Source of the DNA: Rhodobacteraceae bacterium CCMM004
GTDB lineage: Bacteria > Pseudomonadota > Alphaproteobacteria > Rhodobacterales > Rhodobacteraceae
Direction: 5' to 3'
DNA: 64,000 nt
NCBI GenBank assembly: GCA_004005435.1
Contig: RZWH01000003.1
Location: 708,943 to 772,942, forward strand
Below, one piece after another: positions 8,153 to 17,747 of this stretch (the first letter of the stretch is position 1; each line of letters opens with the position of its first letter). The position numbers and the translations under genes were made by a program. The notes beneath the pieces are model-generated. The model was given only the letters and a program-made list of their open reading frames with translations, did no database searches and had not been told where the DNA came from.

Positions 8153-8751
8153 GCCGCCTCGGTCAGGCGGGCGACATAGCGGGCGAGCGTGTCGATTTCG
8201 AGGTTCACCGCGTCGCCCTCGGCCACGCCACCCCAGGTCGTCACCGCCTTGGTGTGGGGGATCATGTTCACGCCGAAGCGGGCGCCGGCCACCTCGTTCA
8301 CGGTCAGCGAGGTGCCGTTCAGCGCCACCGACCCCTTGGGCGCGATGAAGCGGGCCAGCGCCGCGGGCGCCTCCAGCGTCACGCGGGTCGAGTCGCCCTC
8401 GTCGCGCACTTCCACCACCTGCGCCACGCCGTCCACGTGGCCCGAGACGATATGGCCGCCCAGCTCGTCACCGACCCTCAGCGCGCGTTCGAGGTTGATG
8501 CGCCGCCCCTCGGGCCATCCGTCCGCGCCGATGTTGGTCTTGGACACGGTCTCGGCCGAGATCTCCACCGCGAACCAGTTCCGCGGCACGCTGCCGGTGG
8601 CCACCACGGTCAGGCACACGCCGTCGCAGGCGATGGAGGCGCCCAGGTCGATCCCGTCCAAATCATAGTCGCAGCCGATGCGGGCGCGCAGATCGCCCCG
8701 CCGTTCGACCTCAAGAACCTCGCCGATGTCGGTGATGATGCCGGTGAACAT
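8149..8751 (-). CDS. ribE: riboflavin synthase, alpha chain
   Basis: RibE dismutates two lumazines into riboflavin. The 200-residue protein has the diagnostic N terminus MFTGIITDIGEV and the two internally repeated beta-barrel domains, seen as GASIACDGVCLTVV in the first half and KGSVALNGTSLTVNEV in the second. GHIVSGHVDGVAQV lies near the domain boundary. No FMN-riboswitch-like leader is evident in the 173 bp upstream, which also separates it from the divergent capsule genes. Confidence 0.96.
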   Translation of the reverse strand: MFTGIITDIGEVLEVERRGDLRARIGCDYDLDGIDLGASIACDGVCLTVVATGSVPRNWFAVEISAETVSKTNIGADGWPEGRRINLERALRVGDELGGHIVSGHVDGVAQVVEVRDEGDSTRVTLEAPAALARFIAPKGSVALNGTSLTVNEVAGARFGVNMIPHTKAVTTWGGVAEGDAVNLEIDTLARYVARLTEAA

Positions 8752-8924
8752 GTGCCGCCGCCCCCGATTGTTGCCGATCCATAGCTAGGCCGGGCCGAAT
8801 CCGGCCGCAAGGCCCGCGATACGGCACAGTCGAGCCCCGCCCTTGCCTCAATCGACCGTATATTGGACTGTCGGAGCAGGGGAGGCCGTTCCGCGATGCG
8901 CGGGAGGGCCCGGGAAAGACGAGC

Positions 8925-10220
8925 ATGACCGACCAAGGGCACGCGGCGACGCGCCGCTTTCTCTTCCTTCAGGGGCCGCACGGGCCGTTCCTTTCCGCCC
9001 TGGCACGGATGCTGGCGGCGGCGGGGGCGACGTCATGGCGCGTCGGCTTCAACCGCGGCGACCAGGCGTTCTGGCACGACCGGGCGCGCTATATCCCCTA
9101 TCTCGACGCGCCCGAGGAGTGGCCCGAGGCCTTTGCCGCCATCGTCGCAGAGCGGGCGATCACCGACATCGTGCTGTATGGGGACACCCGGCCGATCCAC
9201 GCCCAGGCCATCGCCCATGCGCGCGCCCAGGGTCTGACCGTCCACGTGTTCGAAGAGGGCTATCTGCGGCCCTACTGGGTGACCTACGAACGCGGCGGAT
9301 CCAACGGCAACTCGCGGCTGGTGGAGACTTCGGTGGCCGACATGCAGCGAGCGCTCGCCACGGCCGAACTGGACCTGCCCGAAGCGCCGTCGCGCTGGGG
9401 CGACATGCGCCACCACGTATTCTACGGCGCCGCCTATCATGCCTTCGTCCTGCTGGCGAACCGCCGCTATGCGCGGTTCCGCCCCCACCGGGCCCTGACC
9501 GTGGCGCAGGAGTTCCGGCTCTATCTCAAACGGCTCGTTCTCATGCCGGTGCTCTGGGCCGACCGGGTGCAGGCGACCTGGCGCATCAAGAATGGCGGTT
9601 TTCCCTATCATCTCGCGCTCTTACAGCTCGAACATGATTCGAGCTTTCAGACCCATTCGCCGTTCTCCTCCATGGCGGAGTTCCTGGAGGTGGTGATCCG
9701 CGGCTTTGCCGAGGGCGCGCCGGGGCATCACCACCTGGTGGTCAAGGCGCATCCCCTGGAGGACGGCCGCTCGAACCAGCGCCGTGCGGTCAAACGGCTG
9801 GCGCAACGCTTCGGCGTGGGCGCACGGGTGCATTACGTTCGGGGGGGCAAGCTGGCCTATCTCCTGGACCACGCCCGCTCGGCCGTCACGGTGAATTCCA
9901 CGGCGGCGCAGCAGGTGCTGTGGCGCGGGCTGCCGCTCAAGGCGTTCGGCACGGCGGTCTTTGCCAAGGCCGAGTTCGTGTCGACCCAGCCGCTGCCCGA
10001 GTTCTTCGCCCGGCCGACCCGCCCCGACAGCCGCGCCTACCGCGACTACCGCCACTATCTGTTGGAGACGAGCCAGGTCGCCGGCGGCTTCTACTCGGCC
10101 TCGGCGCGGCGGCGCCTGTTGCGCCAGGTGGTCGACATGATGCTGGCCGGCGACGATCCCTACGAGGCGCTCAGCCGCGGAACAGCGGCACCGCGGCAAC
10201 AGTTGCGCGCCGTGCAATGA
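8925..10220 (+). CDS. kpsS: capsule polysaccharide glycosyltransferase, KpsS-like
   Basis: This 431-residue protein matches the KpsS/LipB capsule family: RRFLFLQGPHGPFLSALARML at the N terminus, YGDTRPIHAQAIAHARAQG, the EEGYLRPYWVTYERGG segment, and late HPLEDGR and TVNSTAAQQVLWRGLPLKA regions typical of Kdo transferases. In ABC-transporter-dependent capsules KpsS adds the first beta-Kdo to lyso-phosphatidylglycerol and KpsC extends the Kdo linker. Here kpsS is followed by an outer-membrane export lipoprotein and kpsC in one direction. The polymer genes and the ABC transporter are not in this window. Confidence 0.88.
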   Translation: MTDQGHAATRRFLFLQGPHGPFLSALARMLAAAGATSWRVGFNRGDQAFWHDRARYIPYLDAPEEWPEAFAAIVAERAITDIVLYGDTRPIHAQAIAHARAQGLTVHVFEEGYLRPYWVTYERGGSNGNSRLVETSVADMQRALATAELDLPEAPSRWGDMRHHVFYGAAYHAFVLLANRRYARFRPHRALTVAQEFRLYLKRLVLMPVLWADRVQATWRIKNGGFPYHLALLQLEHDSSFQTHSPFSSMAEFLEVVIRGFAEGAPGHHHLVVKAHPLEDGRSNQRRAVKRLAQRFGVGARVHYVRGGKLAYLLDHARSAVTVNSTAAQQVLWRGLPLKAFGTAVFAKAEFVSTQPLPEFFARPTRPDSRAYRDYRHYLLETSQVAGGFYSASARRRLLRQVVDMMLAGDDPYEALSRGTAAPRQQLRAVQ

Positions 10221-10314
10221 GCGGGGATGGGCAGCGCCCTAGCTTTTCTGCCACTATTCCGATAATTTAGCAAAAAAGTTCGAGGCAGAATAACAAGGTC
10301 GAGGAGACCGAGCA

Positions 10315-11454
10315 GTGAAAATCAGACATTCGCGCACCGCGAAGGTCGCGCTGGCGCTGGCCCTGACGGGTGCGCTGGCCGGCTGTGGGCTGCCCCGTTC
10401 CGGCCCGACCAAGGCGGAGATTTTCGAGGGATCGGTCCAGCGTCAGGGCGACGCCTTCATCGTCACGGTGAACGAGCGGGTGACCCGCGCCACGGCCATG
10501 GTCCCCTCTCTGGGCTTTCCGGCCGCGTTCCGCAACGCCGGCGTGGTCGGGTCCGACACCATCCGGCCGGGCGACGTGCTGGGCCTGACGATCTACGAAA
10601 ACGTGGACGACGGGCTGTTGGCCAACGAGGGGCTGAACTCGACCCTGCTGGAAGAGGTGCAGGTCGACGGCTCGGGCTTCATCTTCGTGCCCTATGCGGG
10701 GCGCATCCGGGCGGCCGGGAACTCGCCCGAGGCGATCCGCCGGATCATCACCGAGCGGTTGGCCGGTCAGACGCCCGACCCCCAGGTGCAGGTGCGCCGC
10801 CTGGCGGGCGACGGCGCCACCGTGTCGGTGGTCGGCGGGGTCGGCGCCCAGGGCGTCTATCCCATCGAGCGACCGACCCGCACACTGGCGTCGATGCTGG
10901 CCAGGGCGGGCGGCATCGCCATCCCCAGCGAAGTCGCTCAGGTGTCGGTCATCCGGGGCGGCCACACGGGCCGCATCTGGTTCGAGGACCTCTACCGCAA
11001 CCCCCGGCTCGACATCGCGCTCAGGGGCGGGGACAAGGTGCTGGTGGAGCAAGACAATCGCGCCTTTACCGCGCTGGGGGCCACCGGCACCCAGACCCGG
11101 GTGGACTTCGAGGACCGCACGATCAGCGCGATCGAGGCCATCGCCCGGGTAGGCGGTCTGAACTCGAACCTCGCCGACCCCACAGGCGTCTTCGTGTTCC
11201 GCAACGAACCCGAGGAGATCGCCGAGCAGGTTTTGGCCCGCGACGACCTCAACGGCACCCAGCGCTTCGTCTATGTGCTGGACCTGACCGCGCCCACGGG
11301 CATGTTCGAGGCCCGCGACTTCGTCATCCGCGACGGCGACACCGTCTATGTGACCGAAGCGCCCTATGTGCAGTGGCAAAAGACGCTGGCCGCCTTGACC
11401 GGCACGGTCGGCGCCGCGAACTCGGTGCAGAACATCGCCGACGGGGGCGACTGA
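10315..11454 (+). CDS. capsule export outer-membrane lipoprotein, Wza/KpsD type
   Basis: The 379-residue protein has a lipoprotein signal peptide ending in LAGC (Cys24). A polysaccharide biosynthesis/export domain follows (RPGDVLGLTIYENVDDG...VQVDGSGFIFVPYAGRI, about residues 75-150), then two beta-grasp (SLBB-like) segments around VVGGVGAQGVYPI and the C-terminal RDGDTVYVTEAPYVQWQK. Such proteins form the outer-membrane channel for capsule or exopolysaccharide. The start is a GTG at 10,315 with GAGGAG nine bases upstream. An AT-rich stretch at about 10,255-10,300 probably holds a promoter, so it may be expressed apart from kpsS. Confidence 0.87.
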   Translation: MKIRHSRTAKVALALALTGALAGCGLPRSGPTKAEIFEGSVQRQGDAFIVTVNERVTRATAMVPSLGFPAAFRNAGVVGSDTIRPGDVLGLTIYENVDDGLLANEGLNSTLLEEVQVDGSGFIFVPYAGRIRAAGNSPEAIRRIITERLAGQTPDPQVQVRRLAGDGATVSVVGGVGAQGVYPIERPTRTLASMLARAGGIAIPSEVAQVSVIRGGHTGRIWFEDLYRNPRLDIALRGGDKVLVEQDNRAFTALGATGTQTRVDFEDRTISAIEAIARVGGLNSNLADPTGVFVFRNEPEEIAEQVLARDDLNGTQRFVYVLDLTAPTGMFEARDFVIRDGDTVYVTEAPYVQWQKTLAALTGTVGAANSVQNIADGGD

Positions 11455-11461
11455 CGCGGCC

Positions 11462-13501
11462 TTGACGGGCCTGGGCGATCCACCCGACGCCGGCGTCCCC
11501 GGGCGCCGGCGTCTCTACGTCTACTCGGGGGGGTTCCTGACCGGGCGCAGGGTGCGGCGGATCCTGTCGCTGGCGGGGTGGGACGTCTCTCTGGGAAGAC
11601 CCGGGCCCGATGGGTTCGTGGGCGTCTGGGGGCACCGCCCCGTCGCGCGGCGCGGCGAGGCCATGGCGGCGCGCACGGGCGCAACGCTGGTCCGGGTCGA
11701 AGACGCCTTTCTCCGCTCGCTCTTTCCCGGCCGCTCGGGCGCGCAGACCCTGGGGCTGACCGTCGACACCCGCGGCACCTACTACGACAGCCGCCAGCCC
11801 TCGGACCTGGAGCGTCTGTTGGCGACACATCCCCTGGACGACACCGCGCTGCTCGACCGGGCGCGGGCGGCGGTGCGGCGGATCCGGGCCGCGCATCTGA
11901 CGAAATACAGCGCCGTGGACCCCGCCCTGCCCGTCCCCGACGCCCCTTACGTCGTGGTGGTCGACCAAACCCGCGGCGACGCCTCGATCCGCCTGGGCGG
12001 CGCTACCGCGGCGACCTTTGCCGAGATGCTGACCGTCGCGCGGCTGGAGAACCCCGGCGCGCGGATCGTGATCAAGGGCCACCCCGAGACCGCCGCCGGC
12101 CACCGGCCCGGCCATTTCGGACCCGCCGATCTGCGCGACGGCGACGTGCTGCTGACGGATCCGGTCAGCCCCTGGGCCCTGTTCGAGGGCGCCACCGCCG
12201 TCTATGCCGCGACCTCGCAACTGGGCTTCGAGGCGATTCTGGCCGGGCACCGCCCGCGCGTCTTCGGCCGGCCCTTCTATGGCGGCTGGGGGCTGACCCA
12301 GGACGAAACCCCGGTCGCCCGCCGCGAACGCCGCCTCACTCGGGCGCAGCTCGTGGCGGCGGCCCTGGTGCTCTATCCGGTCTGGTACGACCCCTACGGC
12401 GACCGGCTGGGCCAAGTGGAAGACGTGATCGGCGCGCTGGAGGCCCAGGCGCGGGCCTGGCGCGAGGACCGCCGAGGCTATGTCGCCTCGGGGATGCGGC
12501 TGTGGAAGCGGGGGGCGCTGCAACGCAGCTTCGGCCGCTACCGGCGGCTGCGGTTCCGCGACGATCCCGCCGCGGCGACCGCGCTCGCGCGGCGCACGGG
12601 CCGCCCCCTGCTGGTCTGGGCAGGCAAGGCGACGGCGGCACACGCGGCCCCGATCCGGCTGGAGGACGGGTTCCTGCGCTCGCGCGGACTGGGCGCGGCG
12701 CTGGTGCCCCCCCTGAGCCTGGTCGCCGATCCCGACGGCATCTACTACGACCCCACGCAGCCCTCGCGGCTGGAGGCGCTGATCGCCGAGGCCGCCGCCC
12801 TGCCGCCCGAGGATCTGCGCCGCGCCGAGGACCTGATCGCGGCGCTGACCGGGCTCAAGCTGTCGAAATACAACCTGGCGGGCCGGTCGGTGCCGGACCT
12901 GCCCCGGGGGCATCGCATTCTGGTGCCCGGCCAGGTGGAGGACGACGCCTCGATCCGCCTGGGTGCCCAGGCGCCCGCCACCAATCTCGGCCTGTTGCAG
13001 GCCGTGCGCGCCGCAAACCCCGATGCCGTGGTGATCTACAAACCGCACCCGGACGTGGAGGCCGGTCTCCGCCGGGGCGCGGTGGCCGAGGCCGACGCCC
13101 GCGCCCTGGCCGACGTGGCGGCGGCGGAGGCCGATCCCATTGGCCTGATCGCGGCGGCCGACGCGGTCTGGACCATGACGTCGCTCATGGGCTTCGAGGC
13201 GCTGCTCCGGGGCAAGCCCGTCACCTGCCTCGGCACGCCGTTCTATGCCGGGTGGGGCCTGACAAGCGACCTGGGCCGGGTGCCCGCCCGGCGGCGGGCG
13301 CGGCCAACGCTTGCCGCGCTCGTCCACGCCACGCTCATCGCCTATCCGCGGTATGTCGACCCGGTCACCGGGCTGCCCTGCCCGGTGGAGGTGGCCGCGG
13401 CGCGGCTCGCCTGCGGTCCCCTGCCCGGTCCTGGCCCTGCGAACCGCCTGTTGTCGAAACTTCAGGGCCTGTTGGCGAGCGCGGATCCGTTCTGGCGCTG
13501 A
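11462..13501 (+). CDS. kpsC: dual Kdo glycosyltransferase, KpsC-like
   Basis: The protein is two homologous halves, as in KpsC. Half 1 has DAFLRSLFPGR, then GTYYDSRQPSDLERLL, HLTKYS, DASIRLGGAT and IKGHPET; half 2 repeats these as DGFLRSRGLG, GIYYDPTQPSRLEAL, LKLSKYNLAG, DDASIRLGAQAP and YKPHPDVE. KpsC adds alternating beta-linked Kdo residues to the lipid anchor of capsules. Length is about 679 residues. The start is uncertain: a TTG at 11,462 eight bases after the upstream stop is used here and has only a weak GGGGGCG upstream. Confidence 0.9.
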   Translation: MTGLGDPPDAGVPGRRRLYVYSGGFLTGRRVRRILSLAGWDVSLGRPGPDGFVGVWGHRPVARRGEAMAARTGATLVRVEDAFLRSLFPGRSGAQTLGLTVDTRGTYYDSRQPSDLERLLATHPLDDTALLDRARAAVRRIRAAHLTKYSAVDPALPVPDAPYVVVVDQTRGDASIRLGGATAATFAEMLTVARLENPGARIVIKGHPETAAGHRPGHFGPADLRDGDVLLTDPVSPWALFEGATAVYAATSQLGFEAILAGHRPRVFGRPFYGGWGLTQDETPVARRERRLTRAQLVAAALVLYPVWYDPYGDRLGQVEDVIGALEAQARAWREDRRGYVASGMRLWKRGALQRSFGRYRRLRFRDDPAAATALARRTGRPLLVWAGKATAAHAAPIRLEDGFLRSRGLGAALVPPLSLVADPDGIYYDPTQPSRLEALIAEAAALPPEDLRRAEDLIAALTGLKLSKYNLAGRSVPDLPRGHRILVPGQVEDDASIRLGAQAPATNLGLLQAVRAANPDAVVIYKPHPDVEAGLRRGAVAEADARALADVAAAEADPIGLIAAADAVWTMTSLMGFEALLRGKPVTCLGTPFYAGWGLTSDLGRVPARRRARPTLAALVHATLIAYPRYVDPVTGLPCPVEVAAARLACGPLPGPGPANRLLSKLQGLLASADPFWR

Positions 13502-13532
13502 GTACTCGGGCGGGATCGCGGGGTGTCGGCGT

Positions 13533-13567
13533 GCGCCTTCGGCGAGGATATTTGACAAGGAAAGTTT
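13533..13567 (+). repeat. dispersed intergenic repeat, copy 2
   Basis: The core GCCTTCGGCGAGGATATTTG is identical to the copy at 7361, and is followed by ACAAGGAAAG. It lies between the convergent ends of kpsC and ribD, again a transcription-end location. Confidence 0.75.
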
Positions 13568-13579
13568 GCAGGGGCGCGC

Positions 13580-14680
13580 TCAGGGGCGGTCGCGGGTCCA
13601 GTGGGACAGGGTATCGCCGGCGAGGGGCTCGGTCTGATCGAGCGTGTAGCGGGGGGCGTCGGCGAGGCGGTCGAGGTGGAGGGGGCCGACGGCGGTGAGG
13701 CCGTCGGCGCCGAGGGCCAGGCCGGCTGTCATCGCGACCAGGCGGTCGACCAGATCGGCCGCCAGGAGGCTCGCCGCGAACTGGCCGCCGCCCTCGCAGA
13801 ACACCCGCGTCAGACCCTCGGCGCCCAGCCGCGCGAGGAGCGCGGGAGCCGCAAGGCCGGTTGGGCCGGACGCGACCTCCAGACAACGCGCGCCGGTGGC
13901 CTGCCATTCGACCAGGCGCGCCGCGGGGGCGTCGGAACCGTGGCACAGCCAGACTGGCGCCTCCCCCGCAGTGCGGCCGAGCGTGCCGCGGGGGTCGACG
14001 TCGAGGGTCCGCGCAGCGACCACGCGCACCGGCTGCGCCACGTCGCCGAACCCCCGCACCGTCAGCGAGGGGTCGTCGGCCCGCGCCGTGCCCGCCCCCA
14101 CCAGCACCGCATCATGGGTGAGCCGCATCAGGTGCACCCGCCGCCGCGCCGCCGGTCCGGTGATCCACTGGGATTCACCGGTAGCGGTGGCGATGCGTCC
14201 ATCGACGCTCATCGCCAGCTTGAGCGTGAGGAGGGGCCGCCCCGCGGCGACCCGGCTCAGAAACCCGGCGTGGTCGCGCGCAGCGGCGGCGGCGCAGACG
14301 TCTTGGTCCACGGCGACGCCTGCCGCACGCAGCCGCCCATGGCCGCGCCCGGCGACCCGCGGGTCGGGATCGGTCAGCGCGGTAACCACCCGCGCCACTC
14401 CAGCCGCGATCAGCGCGTCGGCGCAGGGCGGGGTGCGGCCGTGGTGGGCGCAGGGTTCGAGCGTCACGTAGGCCGTCGCGCCCCGCGCCGCGGGACCGGC
14501 CTGGGCCAGCGCCACGGTCTCGGCATGGGGGCGGCCGCCCGGGCGGGTCCAGCCGCGCCCGACCACCCGGCCGCCCGCCATCAGAACGCAGCCGACCGCG
14601 GGATTCGGCCAAACCCGCCCCAGCCCGCGCCGCCCCAGGGCCAGCGCGTGGCCCATGTGGCGGCGGTCCGCCTCGCTCAC
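13580..14680 (-). CDS. ribD: bifunctional pyrimidine deaminase/reductase RibD
   Basis: RibD deaminates and then reduces the early pyrimidine of riboflavin synthesis. The N-terminal deaminase (about 1-145) has the zinc site HAE plus [17 protein letters not shown]; the C-terminal reductase has [23 protein letters not shown], and [20 protein letters not shown]. Length is 366 residues. I chose the GTG at 14,680, which overlaps the nrdR stop as GTGA and begins [20 protein letters not shown]. The nrdR-ribD pairing is widespread in proteobacteria. Confidence 0.95.
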   Translation of the reverse strand: MSEADRRHMGHALALGRRGLGRVWPNPAVGCVLMAGGRVVGRGWTRPGGRPHAETVALAQAGPAARGATAYVTLEPCAHHGRTPPCADALIAAGVARVVTALTDPDPRVAGRGHGRLRAAGVAVDQDVCAAAAARDHAGFLSRVAAGRPLLTLKLAMSVDGRIATATGESQWITGPAARRRVHLMRLTHDAVLVGAGTARADDPSLTVRGFGDVAQPVRVVAARTLDVDPRGTLGRTAGEAPVWLCHGSDAPAARLVEWQATGARCLEVASGPTGLAAPALLARLGAEGLTRVFCEGGGQFAASLLAADLVDRLVAMTAGLALGADGLTAVGPLHLDRLADAPRYTLDQTEPLAGDTLSHWTRDRP

Positions 14681-15144
14681 GTCTCGTCGCGGGGACCGGG
14701 GCGCAGCTCGCTCACGAACTTGTCGAAGTCGTCCGCCGCCTGGAAGTTCTTGTAGACGCTGGCGAAACGGACATAGGCCACGGTGTCGATCCGCGCCAGG
14801 CTCTCCATCACGATCTCGCCGATGACCTTGGAGGGGATGTCGGTCTCGCCCATGCTCTCCAACCGCCGGACGATCCCGCTGATCATTTGGTCCATGCGCT
14901 CGGGCTCGATCGGCCGCTTCTGGAGCGCGATGCGGATTGAGCGCTCCAGCTTGTCGCGATCGAAATCTTCGCGCCTCCCGTTGGATTTGATCACCACCAG
15001 ATCGCGGAGCTGCACCCGCTCGTAGGTGGTGAAGCGCCCGGCGCAGGCCGGACAGAATCGCCGCCGCCGGATCGCCACGTGATCCTCCGCAGGCCGCGAA
15101 TCCTTGACCTGCGTGTCGATGTTTCCGCAAAACGGACAGCGCAT
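14677..15144 (-). CDS. nrdR: transcriptional repressor NrdR
   Basis: NrdR represses ribonucleotide reductase genes in response to nucleotide levels. The 155-residue protein has the zinc ribbon at its start (MRCPFCG ... [14 protein letters not shown]), followed by the ATP-cone domain with [18 protein letters not shown] and [15 protein letters not shown]. Start, length and motifs match the family exactly. It leads the nrdR-ribD operon. Confidence 0.97.
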   Translation of the reverse strand: MRCPFCGNIDTQVKDSRPAEDHVAIRRRRFCPACAGRFTTYERVQLRDLVVIKSNGRREDFDRDKLERSIRIALQKRPIEPERMDQMISGIVRRLESMGETDIPSKVIGEIVMESLARIDTVAYVRFASVYKNFQAADDFDKFVSELRPGPRDET

Positions 15145-15302
15145 GACGCCTCCCTCGGTCCCCGGCCTCAGTGTCCCGCCAGCACTATAGGAGCGCCGCC
15201 ACAGATTGGGTAGGCCTTAAACGCCGGCCCAACATGCGGGGCGAACCGAACCGCCGCCCGCGCGTTGGACCGCACGGCCATTCGCCACAGGAGGGATGCG
15301 GC

Positions 15303-15977
15303 ATGACAACCAGGACACTGTTCATCACCGGAGCCAGTTCCGGGATCGGGGCGGCCACGGCGCGCGCGGCGGCGGAGGCGGGGTGGTCGGTCGCCCTGTT
15401 CGCCCGCAGCGCGGACAAACTCGACGCGCTGGCGGCCGAGATCGGGGACAAGGCCTTGGCCCTGCCCGGCGACGTCACCGACCTGTCGGCGGTCGAGGCC
15501 GCCGTGGCCCGCACCGTCGAGCGCTTCGGCGGCGTCGACGCGGCCTTCGCCAACGCGGGCATGGGGCTCGACACGCCCGGCACGGTCGCGGGCGATCCCG
15601 AGGAGTGGCGCCGGATGGTCGATCTCAACATCATGGGGCTGCTCTACACCGCCCGCGCCGCCCTGCCCGAGTTGAAGAAGACCAAGGGCACGCTGGTCCT
15701 GACCGGATCGGCGGCAGGCCGGCGGCACATCCCGGGCTCGATCTACGGGGCGACCAAGTGGTTCGTCCACGGCTACGGCGGCAACATGGCCGAGGAGATG
15801 CGCGAATGGGGCGGCCGCTGCGCGGTGATCGCGCCGGGCATGGTGGACACGCCGTTCTTCGACGCGGCCAAGCCCGACCAGCTCCAGCCCGAGGACGTGG
15901 CCGCCGCGGTGATGCACGCCATCGATGCGCCGGCCCGGGCGGCGATCCGCGAGATCTATCTGATGCCCCAGGCGTGA
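15303..15977 (+). CDS. short-chain dehydrogenase/reductase
   Basis: This 224-residue SDR has the NAD(P) motif TGASSGIG at residues about 9-16, the NAG motif (ANAGMG), the catalytic Ser in LTGSAAG and the YxxxK pair in YGATKWFVHG. An AGGAGGG ribosome-binding site lies seven bases before the ATG at 15,303; the nearer ATG at 15,296 is out of frame. The PGMVDTPFF segment and the short length resemble classical SDRs close to NADP-dependent 3-hydroxy acid dehydrogenases. Substrate cannot be read from sequence. Confidence 0.92.
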   Translation: MTTRTLFITGASSGIGAATARAAAEAGWSVALFARSADKLDALAAEIGDKALALPGDVTDLSAVEAAVARTVERFGGVDAAFANAGMGLDTPGTVAGDPEEWRRMVDLNIMGLLYTARAALPELKKTKGTLVLTGSAAGRRHIPGSIYGATKWFVHGYGGNMAEEMREWGGRCAVIAPGMVDTPFFDAAKPDQLQPEDVAAAVMHAIDAPARAAIREIYLMPQA

Positions 15978-16049
15978 GCCAGGCGGCGGCGGCGGAACGG
16001 GCGGGTCGGCGGCGCGTTGGGCGGGTGGAATCAATCAGGAGGATCTCCC

Positions 16050-16253
16050 ATGTCCGTCGCCCGCGTCACCGAAATCTCCGCCACCTCGACCCAGAGCTTT
16101 GACGATGCCGTCGCCCAAGGAATCGCCCGCGCGTCCGAGACCATCCGCGGGATCGAGAGCGCCTGGGTCAAGGAGCAGACCGTCAAGGTCGAGGATGGCA
16201 ACGTCGTCCACTACCGCGTCAACCTGAAGGTCACGTTCCTGTTGGACGACTGA
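16050..16253 (+). CDS. dodecin, flavin-binding storage protein
   Basis: The 67-residue protein matches dodecins: ARVTEISATSTQSFDDAV, GIARASETIRGI and a C-terminal VVHYRVNLKVTFLLDD. Dodecins assemble into hollow dodecamers that bind and buffer flavins through a stacking Trp, here in ESAWVKEQ. AGGAGG lies about eight bases before the ATG at 16,050. Its place among riboflavin genes suits flavin buffering, although it is not in an operon with them. Confidence 0.93.
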   Translation: MSVARVTEISATSTQSFDDAVAQGIARASETIRGIESAWVKEQTVKVEDGNVVHYRVNLKVTFLLDD

Positions 16254-16256
16254 GCC

Positions 16257-16733
16257 TCAGGCCAGATGCGCCGCGATCCGCCGCCGATGCGGCCGGTCGC
16301 GGTGCTCCCACAGATAGATCCCCTGCCAGGTGCCGAGCGCTAGGCGCCCGTCCCTTACCGGGATCGACAGGCTGACCGGCAGCAGCGCGGCCTTGATATG
16401 CGCGGGCATGTCGTCGGGGCCTTCGACCGTGTGGCGCAGCCAGGCCATCGTGGGGTCGTCGGCAGGGGGCACCAGGCGCCGGGCGAACGCCTGTAGATCG
16501 CGCACCACGTCGGGGTCGGCATTCTCCTGCACCAACAGCGAACAGGACGTGTGGCGGACGAAGAGGGTGAGGAGGCCGGTGCCGCGCACCCAGCCCGCCA
16601 CGCTGCCGGTGATCTCGATCAGCCCCGGCCCCGGCGTGTCGACCGAGAACTCGGTCTGGCGCGCGCTCAGCGATCCGTCTCGTTGCAGAACATCCGCGCG
16701 TGCGCCACGGTCCGGCCGGCGTCGCGCTCCCAC
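16257..16733 (-). CDS. YjbQ/UPF0047 family protein
   Basis: The conserved core is present: LLTLFVRHTSCSLLVQENADPDV, the HTVEGPDDMPAHIKAALL segment and RLALGTWQGIYLWEHRDRPH. YjbQ-family proteins are annotated as secondary thiamine-phosphate synthase-like enzymes, but their main role is unsettled. The start is uncertain. The only conventional start codon ahead of the core is a GTG at 16,733, which overlaps the upstream gene by 67 bp; an internal CTG near 16,688 is possible. Convergent with the dodecin gene, with only 3 bp between them. Confidence 0.88.
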   Translation of the reverse strand: MGARRRPDRGARADVLQRDGSLSARQTEFSVDTPGPGLIEITGSVAGWVRGTGLLTLFVRHTSCSLLVQENADPDVVRDLQAFARRLVPPADDPTMAWLRHTVEGPDDMPAHIKAALLPVSLSIPVRDGRLALGTWQGIYLWEHRDRPHRRRIAAHLA

Positions 16734-17047
16734 AAGCTGAGCAGGCCGCTGCGGGAGGCCGCGTCGCCCCGGTCGAGGCTAAAGATGATGCCCTCGCCCG
16801 ACCCGCGGGGAGGCTCGCTGACCCGGTAGACCCGCGTGGCGGGCGGCAGGTTCAGACCCCGCCAGGCATAATCCGCCGCGGCGCACCAGAACGACGGGGC
16901 GCCGTTGCTGCCCCCGCCCCAGCGCACCTCGAAGCGGCCGGGGCCGACCTGATCCACCGACATGCCGTTCTCGGCCAGGAACGCCGCCGCCGGACCTGCA
17001 AGGGCCAGACACAGCCCCATCGCACACACTCTCTCGATCACACGCAT
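16667..17047 (-). CDS. secreted or periplasmic protein of unknown function
   Basis: This 126-residue protein starts at the ATG at 17,047, five bases after a perfect AAGGAGG. It has a typical signal peptide (VCAMGLCLALAGPAAAFL, cleavage near AAA-FL). The mature part contains two Cys, a GPGRFEVRWGGGSNGAPSFW segment and an acidic end, MFCNETDR. I do not recognise a named domain. It overlaps the start of the YjbQ gene, so the pair is probably co-transcribed. Confidence 0.75.
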   Translation of the reverse strand: MRVIERVCAMGLCLALAGPAAAFLAENGMSVDQVGPGRFEVRWGGGSNGAPSFWCAAADYAWRGLNLPPATRVYRVSEPPRGSGEGIIFSLDRGDAASRSGLLSLWERDAGRTVAHARMFCNETDR

Positions 17048-17102
17048 CATGGCCTCCTTGCCCGATGCGCGCAGTCTGCCACGGCCGCGGGGCGGCGCCA
17101 AA

Positions 17103-17642
17103 TCACGATCCGGCGCCCTCGACCCGCGCCTTGAGGTTGGCGAGGCCCCGGTCGTAGTCGGCGCCGACCCAGCGGTCCATCATCAGGCCCATCCAGCGGC
17201 CCATGGGCCCCGCGCCCATGTCGGTGTCGAGGGTCCAGGTCACCTGGGTCTCGTCGCCCTCCGGGCGGAGGAGGAACCGCGCCTCGGCAGTGCCCATGGC
17301 CCCGAAATCCAGCGCCGTCACCACCTCCCGGTTCTCGGTCGAGGCGACGATCTCCTGGCTGCCCTGCCCCACCTGGGGATCGTCCGAGGACCAGCTCATG
17401 GCGGCGCCGACCCCGCTCTCGGGCCCGGAAAAGGTCACCTCGGTCTCGGGGTCGCGGGACAGCCAGGGCGACCATTCCATCGTCTGGCGCAGACTGTTGA
17501 CGTGGGGAAAGACGGCTTCGGGCGGCGCCTGCACCGTCGCGCTGCGCGCCACCGTCACCTCGCGCGGGAGGAGCAGTCCGCCGACCACGAACACGGCCGC
17601 GAGGGCCAGAACGACCCCGAGGATCCATTTCAGTGCGCGCAT
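17103..17642 (-). CDS. SRPBCC (START-like) superfamily protein, membrane anchored
   Basis: This 179-residue protein has an N-terminal membrane helix (WILGVVLALAAVFVVGGLLL). A START/polyketide-cyclase-like domain follows: VARSATVQAPPEAVFPHVNSL, the WSPWLSRDPE segment, VTWTLDTDMGAGPMGRWMG near the end and a closing amphipathic helix. Members bind hydrophobic ligands in a helix-grip fold; ligand unknown. The start at 17,642 begins MRALKWILG. Confidence 0.83.
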   Translation of the reverse strand: MRALKWILGVVLALAAVFVVGGLLLPREVTVARSATVQAPPEAVFPHVNSLRQTMEWSPWLSRDPETEVTFSGPESGVGAAMSWSSDDPQVGQGSQEIVASTENREVVTALDFGAMGTAEARFLLRPEGDETQVTWTLDTDMGAGPMGRWMGLMMDRWVGADYDRGLANLKARVEGAGS

Positions 17643-17747
17643 CGTCCGCCTCCCGCGTCGGGCGCGGCGCGACAGGACGCCGCAGGGGGAGTATCCCCCC
17701 CTCCGCCGCATTTGTCACCGAAAAACCGGAAATGGCCCGGCGGGGCG

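Noticed and set aside
8752..8924. FMN riboswitch ahead of ribE
   Set aside because: The spacer lacks the conserved RFN-element blocks, and none is visible upstream of ribB or ribD either.
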